Source: Delftia tsuruhatensis NBRC 16741 (lineage in GTDB: Bacteria > Pseudomonadota > Gammaproteobacteria > Burkholderiales > Burkholderiaceae_C). Taken from it: DNA of 64,000 bases. The position numbers and the translations under genes are program-made. How positions within the stretch are numbered: position 1 is the first letter of the stretch; the number at the start of each line of letters is the position of its first letter. The stretch covers positions 124,001 to 188,000 of the forward strand of contig NZ_BCTO01000019.1 in NCBI RefSeq assembly GCF_001571325.1, in the 5' to 3' direction. A model generated the notes under the pieces. It saw only the letters and a program-made list of their open reading frames with translations. It ran no database searches and had not been told where the DNA came from. Positions 18,063-26,379 of the stretch are shown piece after piece.

Positions 18063-20264
18063 TCAGAACTGGTAGAGCGCGGTCAATCTGACCGTGCGAC
18101 CCTCTCCGTACTCCACGGCCGAAGAACGCGACTGCTCGCCCAGGCGCTGGCGCACGCCGGCCACATAGGCCTTGTTGCCGATGTTGTCGAGATTGAGCCT
18201 GAGCTTCCATTGCCGGTTGAGTTCATAGCCGACCATGGCGCTGTGCACCCAGTAAGCGGACAGCTTGCCGTCGCCGGCCGAGGTAACATTGCGCGTGCCC
18301 ACGAAGCGCGCGCCATAGCCCACCGTCCAGCCCTGCGGCAGCGCATAGGTGGTCCACAGGTTCAGCGAATGGCGCGGCGTATTGCCCAGCGCCTGGCCCA
18401 CACGCGCAGGCTCGTTCAATGACTTGAGGGTCTTGCTGGCCATGAAGGTGTAGTTGGCGAAGAGGTCCCATTGCGGAGTCACCTTGCCTGCAGCCCCGAG
18501 TTCCAGCCCGCGCACGCGCTGCTCACCGGCCAGCAGATAGCTGCCATCGGCCATCTGCTCTCGGGCATTGGTCTTGTCCACCTGGAACAGCGCGGCTGTC
18601 AGCGCCAGCTGGCGGTCCCGCACATCCCACTTGGTTCCCAGCTCCAGGCTGGTGTTCTTCTCGGGCGCCAGCGAGGCCGTGGCCGCATCCAGGCCGGAAC
18701 CATTGGAGACCAGGAATTCCGCGGAGGGGTTGAAGGCCGTGCCATAGGCCAGGTAGATGCGGCCGTTGTCGGCGGGCTTGAAGCTCAGGGCCGTGCGGCC
18801 GCTGAGCTGGCCGTCGGAACTGTCCACCGAGGTGCGCACGCCAGCGGCCGTTGTGGCGTTGGAGCGCCCGTCGATCCAGTCATAGCGCAGGCCCAGGTTC
18901 AGATCCCAGCGCGGACCCAGCGCAATGGAGTCGGTGGCATACAGCGCGCGGGTGTCCAGGCGGGTTTCGTTCCTTCCGCTGTTTTGCAAGTCCGTGGTGC
19001 CCGTCCAGTATCCGGGCGGGCGGGCCAGCGGATAGCCGCCGGCCGGGAACTGCCGGTTGATGTTGTAGGAAGAGGTGGTGCGGTCATAGGTCTCGCGCGC
19101 GATCTCGAAGCCTGTGACCAGCGTATGCTCCAGCACGCCTGTGTCGAAGCGCTGGGTCAGGTTGGTCTGGTTGATCCACAGGGTGGTGGCCGCATCGCGG
19201 CCATAGGCCTGCGGACCTGCGGGCCGGTAGTAGCCAGGCTGCATGCCCCGGAGATCGACATGCGAGGCCGAGATCACGGTATCGCGGCTCAGCCGCGAGT
19301 AGCGCGAGAGGTTCTGCAGCTTGGCGCCCGAGGCGAAGTCATGCTCGATCTTCGCGGTCAGGGCATCCTGGCCGATCTTTTCCCGATCAAGGTTGCGCCA
19401 GCCGAAATAGGCATTGCGCGAGACGCCATCGAGCATCTTGCCGCGAAAGGCCGGCACGCCATAGTCGGGAAGATTGTCATCGCTCTGATGGAAGAAGCCG
19501 AGGGTCAGGCGCGTGGGCGAACTCAGCCCCAGGGCCAGCGAGGGCGCCACGCCCCAGCGCCGCTTGAAGATGGCATTGCGCCCCGCCACGTCGCTGTCAT
19601 GGCCCATGAGGTTCAGGCGCATGGCAGCCTTGCCGCCAGCCAGCACCCTGTTGGCGTCGAGCGTGACGCGCCGGTAGCTGGCCGTGCCCAGGCCAGCGTC
19701 GGCCTCGGTGAAGTCATGGGCCTTGGGCTGCTTGCTGATCATGTTGATGCTGCCGCCCGAGGTGCCCGCGCCGCCGAAGACCGAGTTGGGTCCCTTGATG
19801 ACCTCGACGGATTGCGTGTTGAAGAGATCGCTTCGGCTCTTCTGCCCGCTGTCGCGCAGCCCGTCGACCTGCAGGTTGGCGTTGGCGCTGAAGCCGCGGA
19901 TGTTGATGCTGTCGCCCGAGCCTGCACCGCCCTCGCCCGCATTGAAGGTAATGCCGGACACATTGGACAGCGCCTGCTGCAGGCTCAGGGCGTTTTGCTC
20001 CTGCAGCACCTGCCCGGGCACCACGGTGATGGTCTGCGGCACATCCAGCAGCGGCTTGGCGTATTTGGCCGATTCGGATGCCTCGGTGCGCGAGCCGGTG
20101 GAGCGCTGCCCGGAGACGGTCAAGGGCGCCAACTGCACCTGACGCTCATCGGCAGTGGCGTCCTGCGCATAAGCGGGCGTGACCAGCGCCGCAGCGAACA
20201 CCGAAAAAAGGCACGACTGGGGGCCGGAGACGAAGGGTCGAGATAGCAAATGTGCTGTGCGCAT
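18063..20264 (-). CDS. TonB-dependent siderophore receptor (Fiu/catecholate-type)
   Basis: A 733-residue outer-membrane receptor. The signal peptide ends at AYAQ (about residue 33). The plug domain starts around residue 70 (PLLDVPQTITVVPGQVLQEQ) and includes INIRGFSANANLQVDGLRD and VEVIKGPNSVFGGAGTSGGS. The 22-strand barrel ends in an aromatic residue, LTALYQF, as needed for assembly. There is no N-terminal signalling (STN) domain, so it is not of the FecA/FpvA regulatory class. A Fur-like box lies 17 bp upstream, and an ankyrin-repeat gene precedes it on the same strand. Transports a ferric siderophore, probably catecholate (inference). Confidence 0.92.
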   Translation of the reverse strand: MRTAHLLSRPFVSGPQSCLFSVFAAALVTPAYAQDATADERQVQLAPLTVSGQRSTGSRTEASESAKYAKPLLDVPQTITVVPGQVLQEQNALSLQQALSNVSGITFNAGEGGAGSGDSINIRGFSANANLQVDGLRDSGQKSRSDLFNTQSVEVIKGPNSVFGGAGTSGGSINMISKQPKAHDFTEADAGLGTASYRRVTLDANRVLAGGKAAMRLNLMGHDSDVAGRNAIFKRRWGVAPSLALGLSSPTRLTLGFFHQSDDNLPDYGVPAFRGKMLDGVSRNAYFGWRNLDREKIGQDALTAKIEHDFASGAKLQNLSRYSRLSRDTVISASHVDLRGMQPGYYRPAGPQAYGRDAATTLWINQTNLTQRFDTGVLEHTLVTGFEIARETYDRTTSSYNINRQFPAGGYPLARPPGYWTGTTDLQNSGRNETRLDTRALYATDSIALGPRWDLNLGLRYDWIDGRSNATTAAGVRTSVDSSDGQLSGRTALSFKPADNGRIYLAYGTAFNPSAEFLVSNGSGLDAATASLAPEKNTSLELGTKWDVRDRQLALTAALFQVDKTNAREQMADGSYLLAGEQRVRGLELGAAGKVTPQWDLFANYTFMASKTLKSLNEPARVGQALGNTPRHSLNLWTTYALPQGWTVGYGARFVGTRNVTSAGDGKLSAYWVHSAMVGYELNRQWKLRLNLDNIGNKAYVAGVRQRLGEQSRSSAVEYGEGRTVRLTALYQF

Positions 20265-20280
20265 GGCAAAGATCCACGTT

Positions 20281-20299
20281 GAAAATGGGAATCATTTGC
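20281..20299. promoter_or_regulatory. Fur-like box
   Basis: The 19 bases gaaaatgggaatcatttgc match 14 of 19 positions of the classical Fur consensus. It is centred 26 bp upstream of the receptor start, consistent with iron repression. Confidence 0.7.
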
Positions 20300-20379
20300 A
20301 ACGCAGCCTTTCCAAAGCAATCAGACCCGTCTGAATCTGGCGCATCACCCCTGGTTTCAGGCGTTTTCGCTTGCGCCGA

Positions 20380-21159
20380 TCAGCGCGCTCCAGCCTCCTG
20401 CAGCAGGCGCTCCACCTCATGCTGGCTGCGCTGTCGGGCGTGGACGACGGCGGTCACGCCATCCTTGTCGGGCAGATTGAGATCGGCCCTGGCCGCGATC
20501 AGCTGGCGGACGATGTCCTGGTAGCGCGGGCCTCCGTCGCCCAGCAAAACGGCTTCGAGCAGGCAGGTCCAGCCCAGCCGGTTCACATGGTCGGCCCGTA
20601 CACCGGCGGCCAGCAGGGCCTGCACGGTATCGACATGGCCGCGCTCGCAGGCCGGGATCAGCGCCGTGCCGCCGTAGCGGTTGGTGCTTTGCAGATCGGC
20701 GCCGTACGACAGCGTCATGCGCAGTATCTCCAGGCGGCCCAGGGCACCGGCCAGCAGATAGGCACTGTCCTGCAGGTCATTCTTGAGATTGGGGTTGGCC
20801 CCATGGACCAGCAGCGAGCGCGCGACCTCGACATGGTTGCCGCGCACGGCCAGCAGCAGCGGCGTATTGCCCTGCCGGTCACGCACATCGACAGGTGCGC
20901 CGCGCTTGAGCCAGTCGCGTACCTGCAGCGCTTCGCCGGCCTGGGCGGCCGCCAGCAGCGCGGGACCGAATTCTGGGCGATTCACCGCACCCTCCTGCGC
21001 CCTGGCCGCATCGCGGCCCTCGGCGGCTGTGGCCACAGCCTGCGCCTCCTGCGCCTGCGTCTCTGGTCCCTGCGCATCCGCCAGTCCCGCGGCAAGACAG
21101 GCCGTCAGGATTGCAGCGTGCCGGACATGGGCGCCGGATCGGGAAACAGCATGGTGCAT
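20380..21159 (-). CDS. Ankyrin-repeat protein, exported
   Basis: A 259-residue protein with a signal peptide (HAAILTACLAAGLADAQ). The start at 21159 has a perfect aggaggg site upstream; a longer reading to 21240 does not. At least five ankyrin repeats run from about residue 80 to 240, for example DRQGNTPLLLAVRGNHVEVA and RYGGTALIPACERGHVDTV. The family mediates protein-protein contacts; in Proteobacteria exported ankyrin proteins are often beside catalase or iron-receptor genes. It ends 115 bp before the TonB receptor on the same strand, but the receptor has its own Fur-like box. Confidence 0.88.
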   Translation of the reverse strand: MHHAVSRSGAHVRHAAILTACLAAGLADAQGPETQAQEAQAVATAAEGRDAARAQEGAVNRPEFGPALLAAAQAGEALQVRDWLKRGAPVDVRDRQGNTPLLLAVRGNHVEVARSLLVHGANPNLKNDLQDSAYLLAGALGRLEILRMTLSYGADLQSTNRYGGTALIPACERGHVDTVQALLAAGVRADHVNRLGWTCLLEAVLLGDGGPRYQDIVRQLIAARADLNLPDKDGVTAVVHARQRSQHEVERLLQEAGAR

Positions 21160-21355
21160 ACAAGCCCTCCTGGAAAACACGGTTGTGCGGCAAGCGTAAG
21201 GCAAGCTTGCCCGGTTGCGCATGAAGCCGGGGCGTCGCACGTCAGTTTCATTCAGGAACTATAGCTACATCGCCTGATCCCACGCGCTTTCCCCGGGCTC
21301 GCGCCGGAAAGTCTTCGCGCGCCAGCCTTTCTCAAACGAAAGGAGACCTGTTCCC

Positions 21356-21832
21356 GTGTCTTGCAACAAAAGCCGTGCCGCCCGCTGGCTGGCCACAGCC
21401 GCCACCGCCCTCGCCGTCCTCACCACCACCCTGGCCCCGGCCGCCGCCCATGCGCGCGAGTTCGTCAGCGTCAAGGGATCCAGCGTCAATGTGCGGCAGC
21501 AGCCCACCACGCGCTCGGCCACGCTGTGGGAACTGGGCAAGGGCTATCCGCTGCAGGTGGTGCAGCGCAAGGGCCAGTGGCTGCGCGTCAGGGACAACGA
21601 GAGCACGCTGGGCTGGGTGCATGCGCCGCTGACCGGCAAGACCCCGCACATGGTGGTGACCGGGCGCACCGCCAATCTGCGCGCAGGCCCGGGCCAGAAA
21701 CACCGCGTGGTGGGCAAGCTGGCTGAGCTGGAGGTGGTGCGCACGCTCAAGAAGCAGGGCTCCTGGGCCCATGTCCAGCGCGACAACGGCCAAAAGGGCT
21801 GGGTGGCGCGCAGCCTGACCTGGGGCTGGTGA
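21356..21832 (+). CDS. Exported protein with two bacterial SH3 domains
   Basis: A 158-residue periplasmic protein. The GTG start at 21356 is preceded by aaaggagacc. The signal peptide ends near AAAHA. Two SH3b repeats follow: FVSVKGSSVNVRQQP to GWVHAP, and MVVTGRTANLRAGPG to KGWVARSL. SH3b domains bind peptidoglycan or peptides. No catalytic domain is attached. It is convergent with thiD and has no obvious operon partner. Confidence 0.88.
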   Translation: MSCNKSRAARWLATAATALAVLTTTLAPAAAHAREFVSVKGSSVNVRQQPTTRSATLWELGKGYPLQVVQRKGQWLRVRDNESTLGWVHAPLTGKTPHMVVTGRTANLRAGPGQKHRVVGKLAELEVVRTLKKQGSWAHVQRDNGQKGWVARSLTWGW

Positions 21833-21866
21833 CCTGGGCTGATTACCTGGACGTCTGGCTGGACGT

Positions 21867-22748
21867 TCAGCCGTTGACCACGACCTGCGCGCGCGGCGCA
21901 TAGCCGTGGTTCAGCGGACCGTGGCCGGCGCCCGTGAACACATCGGCACCGGCCGCAATCGCGCCCAGGATGTACTCGCGCGCCTGGGCCACGGCCGTCT
22001 CCAGCGGCAGGCCCAGCGCCAGGTGCGAGGCAATCGCCGAAGACAGCGTGCAGCCCGTGCCGTGCCCGTTGTGCGTGGCAATGCGCTGCGACTGCAGGCG
22101 CAGCCGCTGGCCGTTGCCATGGCCCAGCAGGTCCACCACCAGATCGCCGGACAGATGCCCGCCCTTGAGCAATGCGGCCCGCGCGCCCAGCGCCAGGAGT
22201 TCCTGCACGGCGCCGTCCAGTGCGTCTATGCCATCAATGGAGTGGCCCAGCAGCAGCGCTGCCTCGTCCAGATTGGGCGTGACCACGGTGGCCAGGGGGA
22301 ACAGTTCGCGCACCAGCACGGAGGCGGTTTCCGGGGCAATCAGCCGGTCGCCGCTGGTGGCCACCATCACGGGGTCGAGCACCACGTTGCGCAGCTGGTG
22401 GCGGCGGATGGCATCGGCCACCACCTGCACCACCTCGGGCGTGGCCAGCATGCCGATCTTGACGGCGTCGGCGCCGATGTCCTCGACCACCGCATCGATC
22501 TGGCCGCGCAGTATGTCCACGGGAATGCCGTGGATGCCGCTGACGCCCAGCGTGTTCTGCACGGTGATGGCCGTGATGGCCGTCATGCCGTAGCAGCCCA
22601 GGGCGCTGCAGGTCTTGAGGTCGGCCTGTATGCCGGCGCCGCCGCCGCTGTCGGAGCCCGCGATGATGAGCACGCGGGCATAGCGCTTGCGCGCGGCGGG
22701 AGCCGGTTCGGTGGATGCGGCGGTCGAAGGGGAGTGGTCGGCAGTCAT
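21867..22748 (-). CDS. thiD: Hydroxymethylpyrimidine/phosphomethylpyrimidine kinase ThiD
   Basis: A 293-residue ribokinase-fold enzyme that phosphorylates HMP and HMP-P for thiamine synthesis. It shows VLIIAGSDSGGGAGIQADLKT near the start, the substrate loop YGMTAITAITVQNT, VLDPVMVATSG, and the ATP/anion-hole motif HNGHGTGCTLSSAIASHLA. The start at 22748 is the best supported. It is divergent from the TPP riboswitch and thiOSGE, so it is not under that riboswitch. The first 20 residues are a non-conserved tail. Confidence 0.95.
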   Translation of the reverse strand: MTADHSPSTAASTEPAPAARKRYARVLIIAGSDSGGGAGIQADLKTCSALGCYGMTAITAITVQNTLGVSGIHGIPVDILRGQIDAVVEDIGADAVKIGMLATPEVVQVVADAIRRHQLRNVVLDPVMVATSGDRLIAPETASVLVRELFPLATVVTPNLDEAALLLGHSIDGIDALDGAVQELLALGARAALLKGGHLSGDLVVDLLGHGNGQRLRLQSQRIATHNGHGTGCTLSSAIASHLALGLPLETAVAQAREYILGAIAAGADVFTGAGHGPLNHGYAPRAQVVVNG

Positions 22749-22822
22749 GGGCGAAAATTATCACCCATGCGCATGGTCAATACCGGCAGCTGCGGGATGT
22801 GCTGTAATGCCTGCTGACGGAC

Positions 22823-22998
22823 GAAACAGGGGTGTCCCGTCGGTGAAACAGGGCCTGGCCCGCCTCGCCGATGCGTGACTGAGAAACACCCTGGGGCCCC
22901 GGGGCGACCAGCCCCCTGCCGCACAAGCCTGCACCACAGGCACCTTGCCGCGCAGCGCCCCTGCACCCGATCCAGGTCATGCTGGCGTGGGGAGTTTC
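22823..22998 (+). ncRNA. TPP riboswitch (THI element) ahead of thiOSGE
   Basis: It contains the conserved ctgaga (22878-22883 region) and, toward the 3' side, acccgatccaggtcatgctg, which is the THI-box acc.gatc..g.taatgc.gg signature. The closing stem is gaaac (22823-22827) with gtttc (22994-22998), and ggggtg lies at the 5' side as usual. The segment between ctgaga and acccgatcc is longer than in the minimal form, giving an extended arm. The thiO start follows by about 100 bp. Binding of thiamine pyrophosphate would lower expression of the four genes. Confidence 0.9.
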
Positions 22999-23102
22999 AA
23001 TCAATCGGGGTGGTACGCCGCGTTTTGTCCAGCACATGCCCTGTGCGCGGACAGCCGGCCGGCAGTCCCACGGGCATGGGCGCACTTGACCACCAGATGC
23101 AC

Positions 23103-24221
23103 ATGTCCGTTCTACAAGCTTCTTCCCGCATCGCCATTCTGGGCGGCGGCCTCATGGGCCGGCTGCTGGCATTGGTGCTGGCCCGTCGCGGCCACGGCAT
23201 CGCCGTATACGACGCCCACGGCCCCGAAGGCGATGGCGCAGCGGCCCGCGTGGCCGCCGCCATGCTCGCGCCCCTGGCCGAATCGGCCATCACCGAGCCC
23301 GGCGTGGTGCGCATGGGCCAGCACGGCCTGACGCGCTGGCCCGAACTGCTGGCCCAGCTCGATGCGCCCGTGTTCTTCCAGCAAAACGGCACCCTCATCC
23401 TCTGGCACCGCCAGGACGCGGGCGATGCCCAGCGCTTTTTCGGCCTGCTGGAGAAAAACCGCCGCATCAACCCCAGCCTTCCCGCGCTGCAGCCGCTGGC
23501 CGACCAGGCCCTGCACGACTGCGAGCCCGCGCTTGAGCGGCGATTTGCCCAGGCCATGTACCTGCAGGGCGAAGGCCAGCTCGACAACCGCCAGCTGCTG
23601 GCCGCGCTCCACGCCACGCTGACCCGCCTGGGCGTGGAGCAGCACTGGAACCAGCCGCGCGAGCTGGCCGACTTCCGTCCCGGCACGCCGGGCCAGCCCG
23701 ACTGGGTGCTGGACTGCCGGGGCCTGGGCGCACGCGGCCAGTGGCCTGCGCTGCGCGGCGTGCGCGGCGAGGTGGTTCGCATCCACGCGCCCGAGGTCAC
23801 GCTGCAGCGGCCCACGCGCCTGATCCATCCGCGCTACCCGATCTACATTGCGCCCAAGGAGGACCACCTCTTCGTCATCGGCGCCACCGAGATCGAGTCC
23901 GACGACATGTCGCCGGCCAGCGTGCGCTCCACGCTGGAGCTGCTGAGCGCCGCCTACACCGTGCATCCGGGTTTTGCCGAGGGCCGCATCGTCGAGATCG
24001 CCACCCAGTGCCGCCCCACCCTGCCCGACAATCTGCCGGCCGTGCGCTGGAGCGCGCCGCGCGTGATGGAGGTCAACGGCCTGTACCGCCATGGCTTCAT
24101 GATCGCGCCGGCCATGCTGGACGTGGTGCTGGAGCTGCTCGACGGCGGTGATTCCGAACTGGCCCGCCGCTTCGATGTTGCCGTCGAGCATGCGCCATCG
24201 CAGCACAAGGCAGCCGCCTGA
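23103..24221 (+). CDS. thiO: Glycine oxidase ThiO
   Basis: A 372-residue FAD-dependent oxidase that makes dehydroglycine (iminoacetate) for the thiazole ring. The Rossmann motif RIAILGGGLMGRLLALVLARRGH starts at about residue 9. The C-terminal FAD/substrate part has FVIGATEIESDDMSP and NGLYRHGFMIAPAM. I chose the start at 23103 because it sits just before the Rossmann strand; ATGs at 23076 and 23097 are also possible, and a reading from 22875 would run through the riboswitch. It is the first gene of thiO-thiS-thiG-thiE. Confidence 0.9.
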   Translation: MSVLQASSRIAILGGGLMGRLLALVLARRGHGIAVYDAHGPEGDGAAARVAAAMLAPLAESAITEPGVVRMGQHGLTRWPELLAQLDAPVFFQQNGTLILWHRQDAGDAQRFFGLLEKNRRINPSLPALQPLADQALHDCEPALERRFAQAMYLQGEGQLDNRQLLAALHATLTRLGVEQHWNQPRELADFRPGTPGQPDWVLDCRGLGARGQWPALRGVRGEVVRIHAPEVTLQRPTRLIHPRYPIYIAPKEDHLFVIGATEIESDDMSPASVRSTLELLSAAYTVHPGFAEGRIVEIATQCRPTLPDNLPAVRWSAPRVMEVNGLYRHGFMIAPAMLDVVLELLDGGDSELARRFDVAVEHAPSQHKAAA

Positions 24222-24340
24222 ACGGCACGCACGGCACTTTCACGCACAACAGACCGGACATGCATGCAGGGCCGACAAGACCGGCCCTGCCTAAGATCGA
24301 ACAAGCCCCCGTACCCGCCTTTCGTTTCCCCTCAGCCGCC

Positions 24341-24538
24341 ATGAACATCACCATCAACCAGCAAGCGACCGAACTGAGCGACGGAGCCACCGTGGCCGAC
24401 GCGCTGGCCCAGCTTGCGCCGCGCCCGCCCTTTGCCGTGGCCATCAACACCGTCTTCGTGCCCAAGGCCCGCTATGCCGAGCAGGCACTGAACGACGGCG
24501 ACCGCCTCGAAGTGATCTCGCCGGTGACCGGCGGCTGA
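24341..24538 (+). CDS. thiS: Sulfur carrier protein ThiS
   Basis: A 65-residue ubiquitin-like carrier ending in the required Gly-Gly (EVISPVTGG). The middle matches the family ([26 protein letters not shown]). Its C-terminal glycine is adenylated and thiocarboxylated to deliver sulfur to ThiG. The stop TGA shares a base with the ThiG start (tgatg). Confidence 0.95.
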   Translation: MNITINQQATELSDGATVADALAQLAPRPPFAVAINTVFVPKARYAEQALNDGDRLEVISPVTGG

Positions 24539-25380
24539 TGCCCCATCCGACTCTCCCATTGCCTCACGCCATGACGACTTCCGCCCCTTCCTCCGACGAC
24601 AGCCTGGTCCTGTACGGCCAGCGCTTTGACAGCCGCCTGCTGCTGGGCACCTCCCGCTACCCCTCGCCCGCCGTGCTGGAAGCTGCCGTGCAGCGTGCCC
24701 GCCCGGCCATGGTCACGGCCTCGCTGCGCCGCCAGGGCAGCAATGCCGCCGAGACCGGTGCCAGCTTCTGGGAATTGCTCAAGAAGCTGGCCGTGCCCGT
24801 GCTGCCCAACACGGCCGGCTGCATGACCGTGCAGGAAGCCGTGACCACGGCCCAGATGGCACGCGAAGTCTTCGAGACCCCCTGGATCAAGCTGGAGCTG
24901 ATCGGCGACGACTACACCCTGCAGCCCGACACGCTGAACCTGGTCGAGGCCGCCTCCATCCTCATCAAGGACGGCTTCCAGGTCCTGCCCTACACCACCG
25001 AGGACCTGGTGCTGTGCCAGCGCCTGGTGGATGTGGGCTGCCAGGCCGTCATGCCCTGGGCGGCGCCCATCGGCACGGGCCGCGGCCCCGTCAACCCCTA
25101 TGCCATGCAGACACTGCGCGAGCGCCTGAAGGTGCCTCTGATCGTGGATGCGGGCCTGGGCCGCCCCTCGCACGCCTGCCAGGTCATGGAGTGGGGCTAT
25201 GACGCCGTGCTGCTGAACACGGCCGTGGCCTTGTCCGAAGATCCCGTCGCCATGGCCGGCGCCTTTGCCGACGCCGTGAACGCCGGCCACGCCGCCCACC
25301 GCGCCGGCGCCATGGCCGAGCAATCGGCCGCCCAGCCCAGCACGCCCGTGCTGGGCACGCCGTTCTGGCACCACGGCTGA
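24538..25380 (+). CDS. thiG: Thiazole synthase ThiG
   Basis: A 280-residue TIM-barrel enzyme that joins deoxyxylulose 5-phosphate, dehydroglycine and ThiS thiocarboxylate into the thiazole. It shows [17 protein letters not shown] near residue 40, [12 protein letters not shown], the lysine in [10 protein letters not shown] that forms the imine with the sugar, [22 protein letters not shown] and [21 protein letters not shown]. It overlaps thiS by one base. A second ATG at 24571 is possible, as the first 11 residues are not conserved. Confidence 0.95.
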   Translation: MPHPTLPLPHAMTTSAPSSDDSLVLYGQRFDSRLLLGTSRYPSPAVLEAAVQRARPAMVTASLRRQGSNAAETGASFWELLKKLAVPVLPNTAGCMTVQEAVTTAQMAREVFETPWIKLELIGDDYTLQPDTLNLVEAASILIKDGFQVLPYTTEDLVLCQRLVDVGCQAVMPWAAPIGTGRGPVNPYAMQTLRERLKVPLIVDAGLGRPSHACQVMEWGYDAVLLNTAVALSEDPVAMAGAFADAVNAGHAAHRAGAMAEQSAAQPSTPVLGTPFWHHG

Positions 25381-25391
25381 GGAGACCGGCC

Positions 25392-26315
25392 ATGAGCAAC
25401 GACTCCATCCAATCCTGGGCAGATGCCATCGTGCGCCTGCACGGCGCCACCTTTGCCCCTGAAGGCTCCGCCCTGCCCTCGCAGCCCGTGCCGCAGGCAC
25501 AGCGCCAGGAGCCGGCCTATCTTGCGGCGCTGCAGGCCTGCAGCGCCCTGGGTTTCATCGCCATCGACGCCGAGACGCTGGCCTGCGCCTGGCAAGCGCA
25601 GACGCTGCGCAGGGGCCGCTTCGAGGCCACGCTATGGCCCGACGATCCGCGCGACTTCGGCCTGGAGGGCGCCGATCCCGCACTGGCCTTCCCGGAGTGC
25701 CCAAGGTCCCTGGGCCTTTACGGCGTGCTGCCCGATGCGCAATGGGTGGGCCGCATGGCCCGCGCCGGTGTGCCCACCGTGCAGCTGCGCTTCAAGTCCG
25801 AGGACCGCGACGCCATCGCGCGCGAAGTGCGCGCCGCCGTGGCCGCCGTGGAAGGCACGGGCGCCCTGCTCTTCATCAACGACCACTGGCGCGAGGCCAT
25901 CGATGCCGGCGCCTATGGCGTGCATGTGGGCCAGGAGGACCTGGACGCGCTGGCCGGCGCCGACCTGCAGGCCATCCACGCCTCGGGCCTGCGCCTGGGC
26001 GTGAGCACGCATGGCTACGCCGAAATGGTGCGCGCCCATGCCGTGCAGCCCAGCTACATCGCGCTGGGCGCCGTCTTTCCCACCACGCTCAAGAAAATGG
26101 CCACGGCTCCGCAGGGCCTGGCGCGCCTGGGCGCCTATGTGCGCCTGATGCAGCGCTATCCGCTGGTGGCCATCGGCGGCATCTCGGCCGACCAGTTCCC
26201 GGCCGTGCGCGCCACTGGCGTGGGCTCGGTGGCCGTGGTGCGGGCACTGGTCAATGCCGAGGACCCGGAAGCGGCGGCGCAGCAGTTGCTTGCCAGCATG
26301 CAGGCTGCGAACTGA
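25392..26315 (+). CDS. thiE: Thiamine-phosphate synthase ThiE with a ~100-residue N-terminal extension
   Basis: A 307-residue protein whose C-terminal 195 residues are ThiE. VQLRFKSED, LFINDHWREAIDAGAYGVHVGQEDL, IALGAVFPTTLKK and VAIGGIS give the pyrophosphate- and HMP-binding loops. It condenses HMP-PP with thiazole phosphate. Usual ThiE proteins have about 210 residues; here residues 1-105 form an extra domain with no motif that I recognise. It starts 11 bp after thiG with gaggag upstream, so the long form is the natural reading. A bidirectional terminator follows. Confidence 0.92.
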   Translation: MSNDSIQSWADAIVRLHGATFAPEGSALPSQPVPQAQRQEPAYLAALQACSALGFIAIDAETLACAWQAQTLRRGRFEATLWPDDPRDFGLEGADPALAFPECPRSLGLYGVLPDAQWVGRMARAGVPTVQLRFKSEDRDAIAREVRAAVAAVEGTGALLFINDHWREAIDAGAYGVHVGQEDLDALAGADLQAIHASGLRLGVSTHGYAEMVRAHAVQPSYIALGAVFPTTLKKMATAPQGLARLGAYVRLMQRYPLVAIGGISADQFPAVRATGVGSVAVVRALVNAEDPEAAAQQLLASMQAAN

Positions 26316-26335
26316 GCCTTTGCGGGACCACACAT

Positions 26336-26364
26336 CAAAAAAGGGAGCATCTGCTCCCTTTTTT
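26336..26364. terminator. Bidirectional terminator between thiE and the FimV-like gene
   Basis: The stem gggagca/tgctccc (26343-26358) is flanked by aaaaaa on the left and tttttt on the right, so it can end transcription from both converging genes. Confidence 0.92.
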
Positions 26365-26379
26365 GCATGTGCACCTGGC

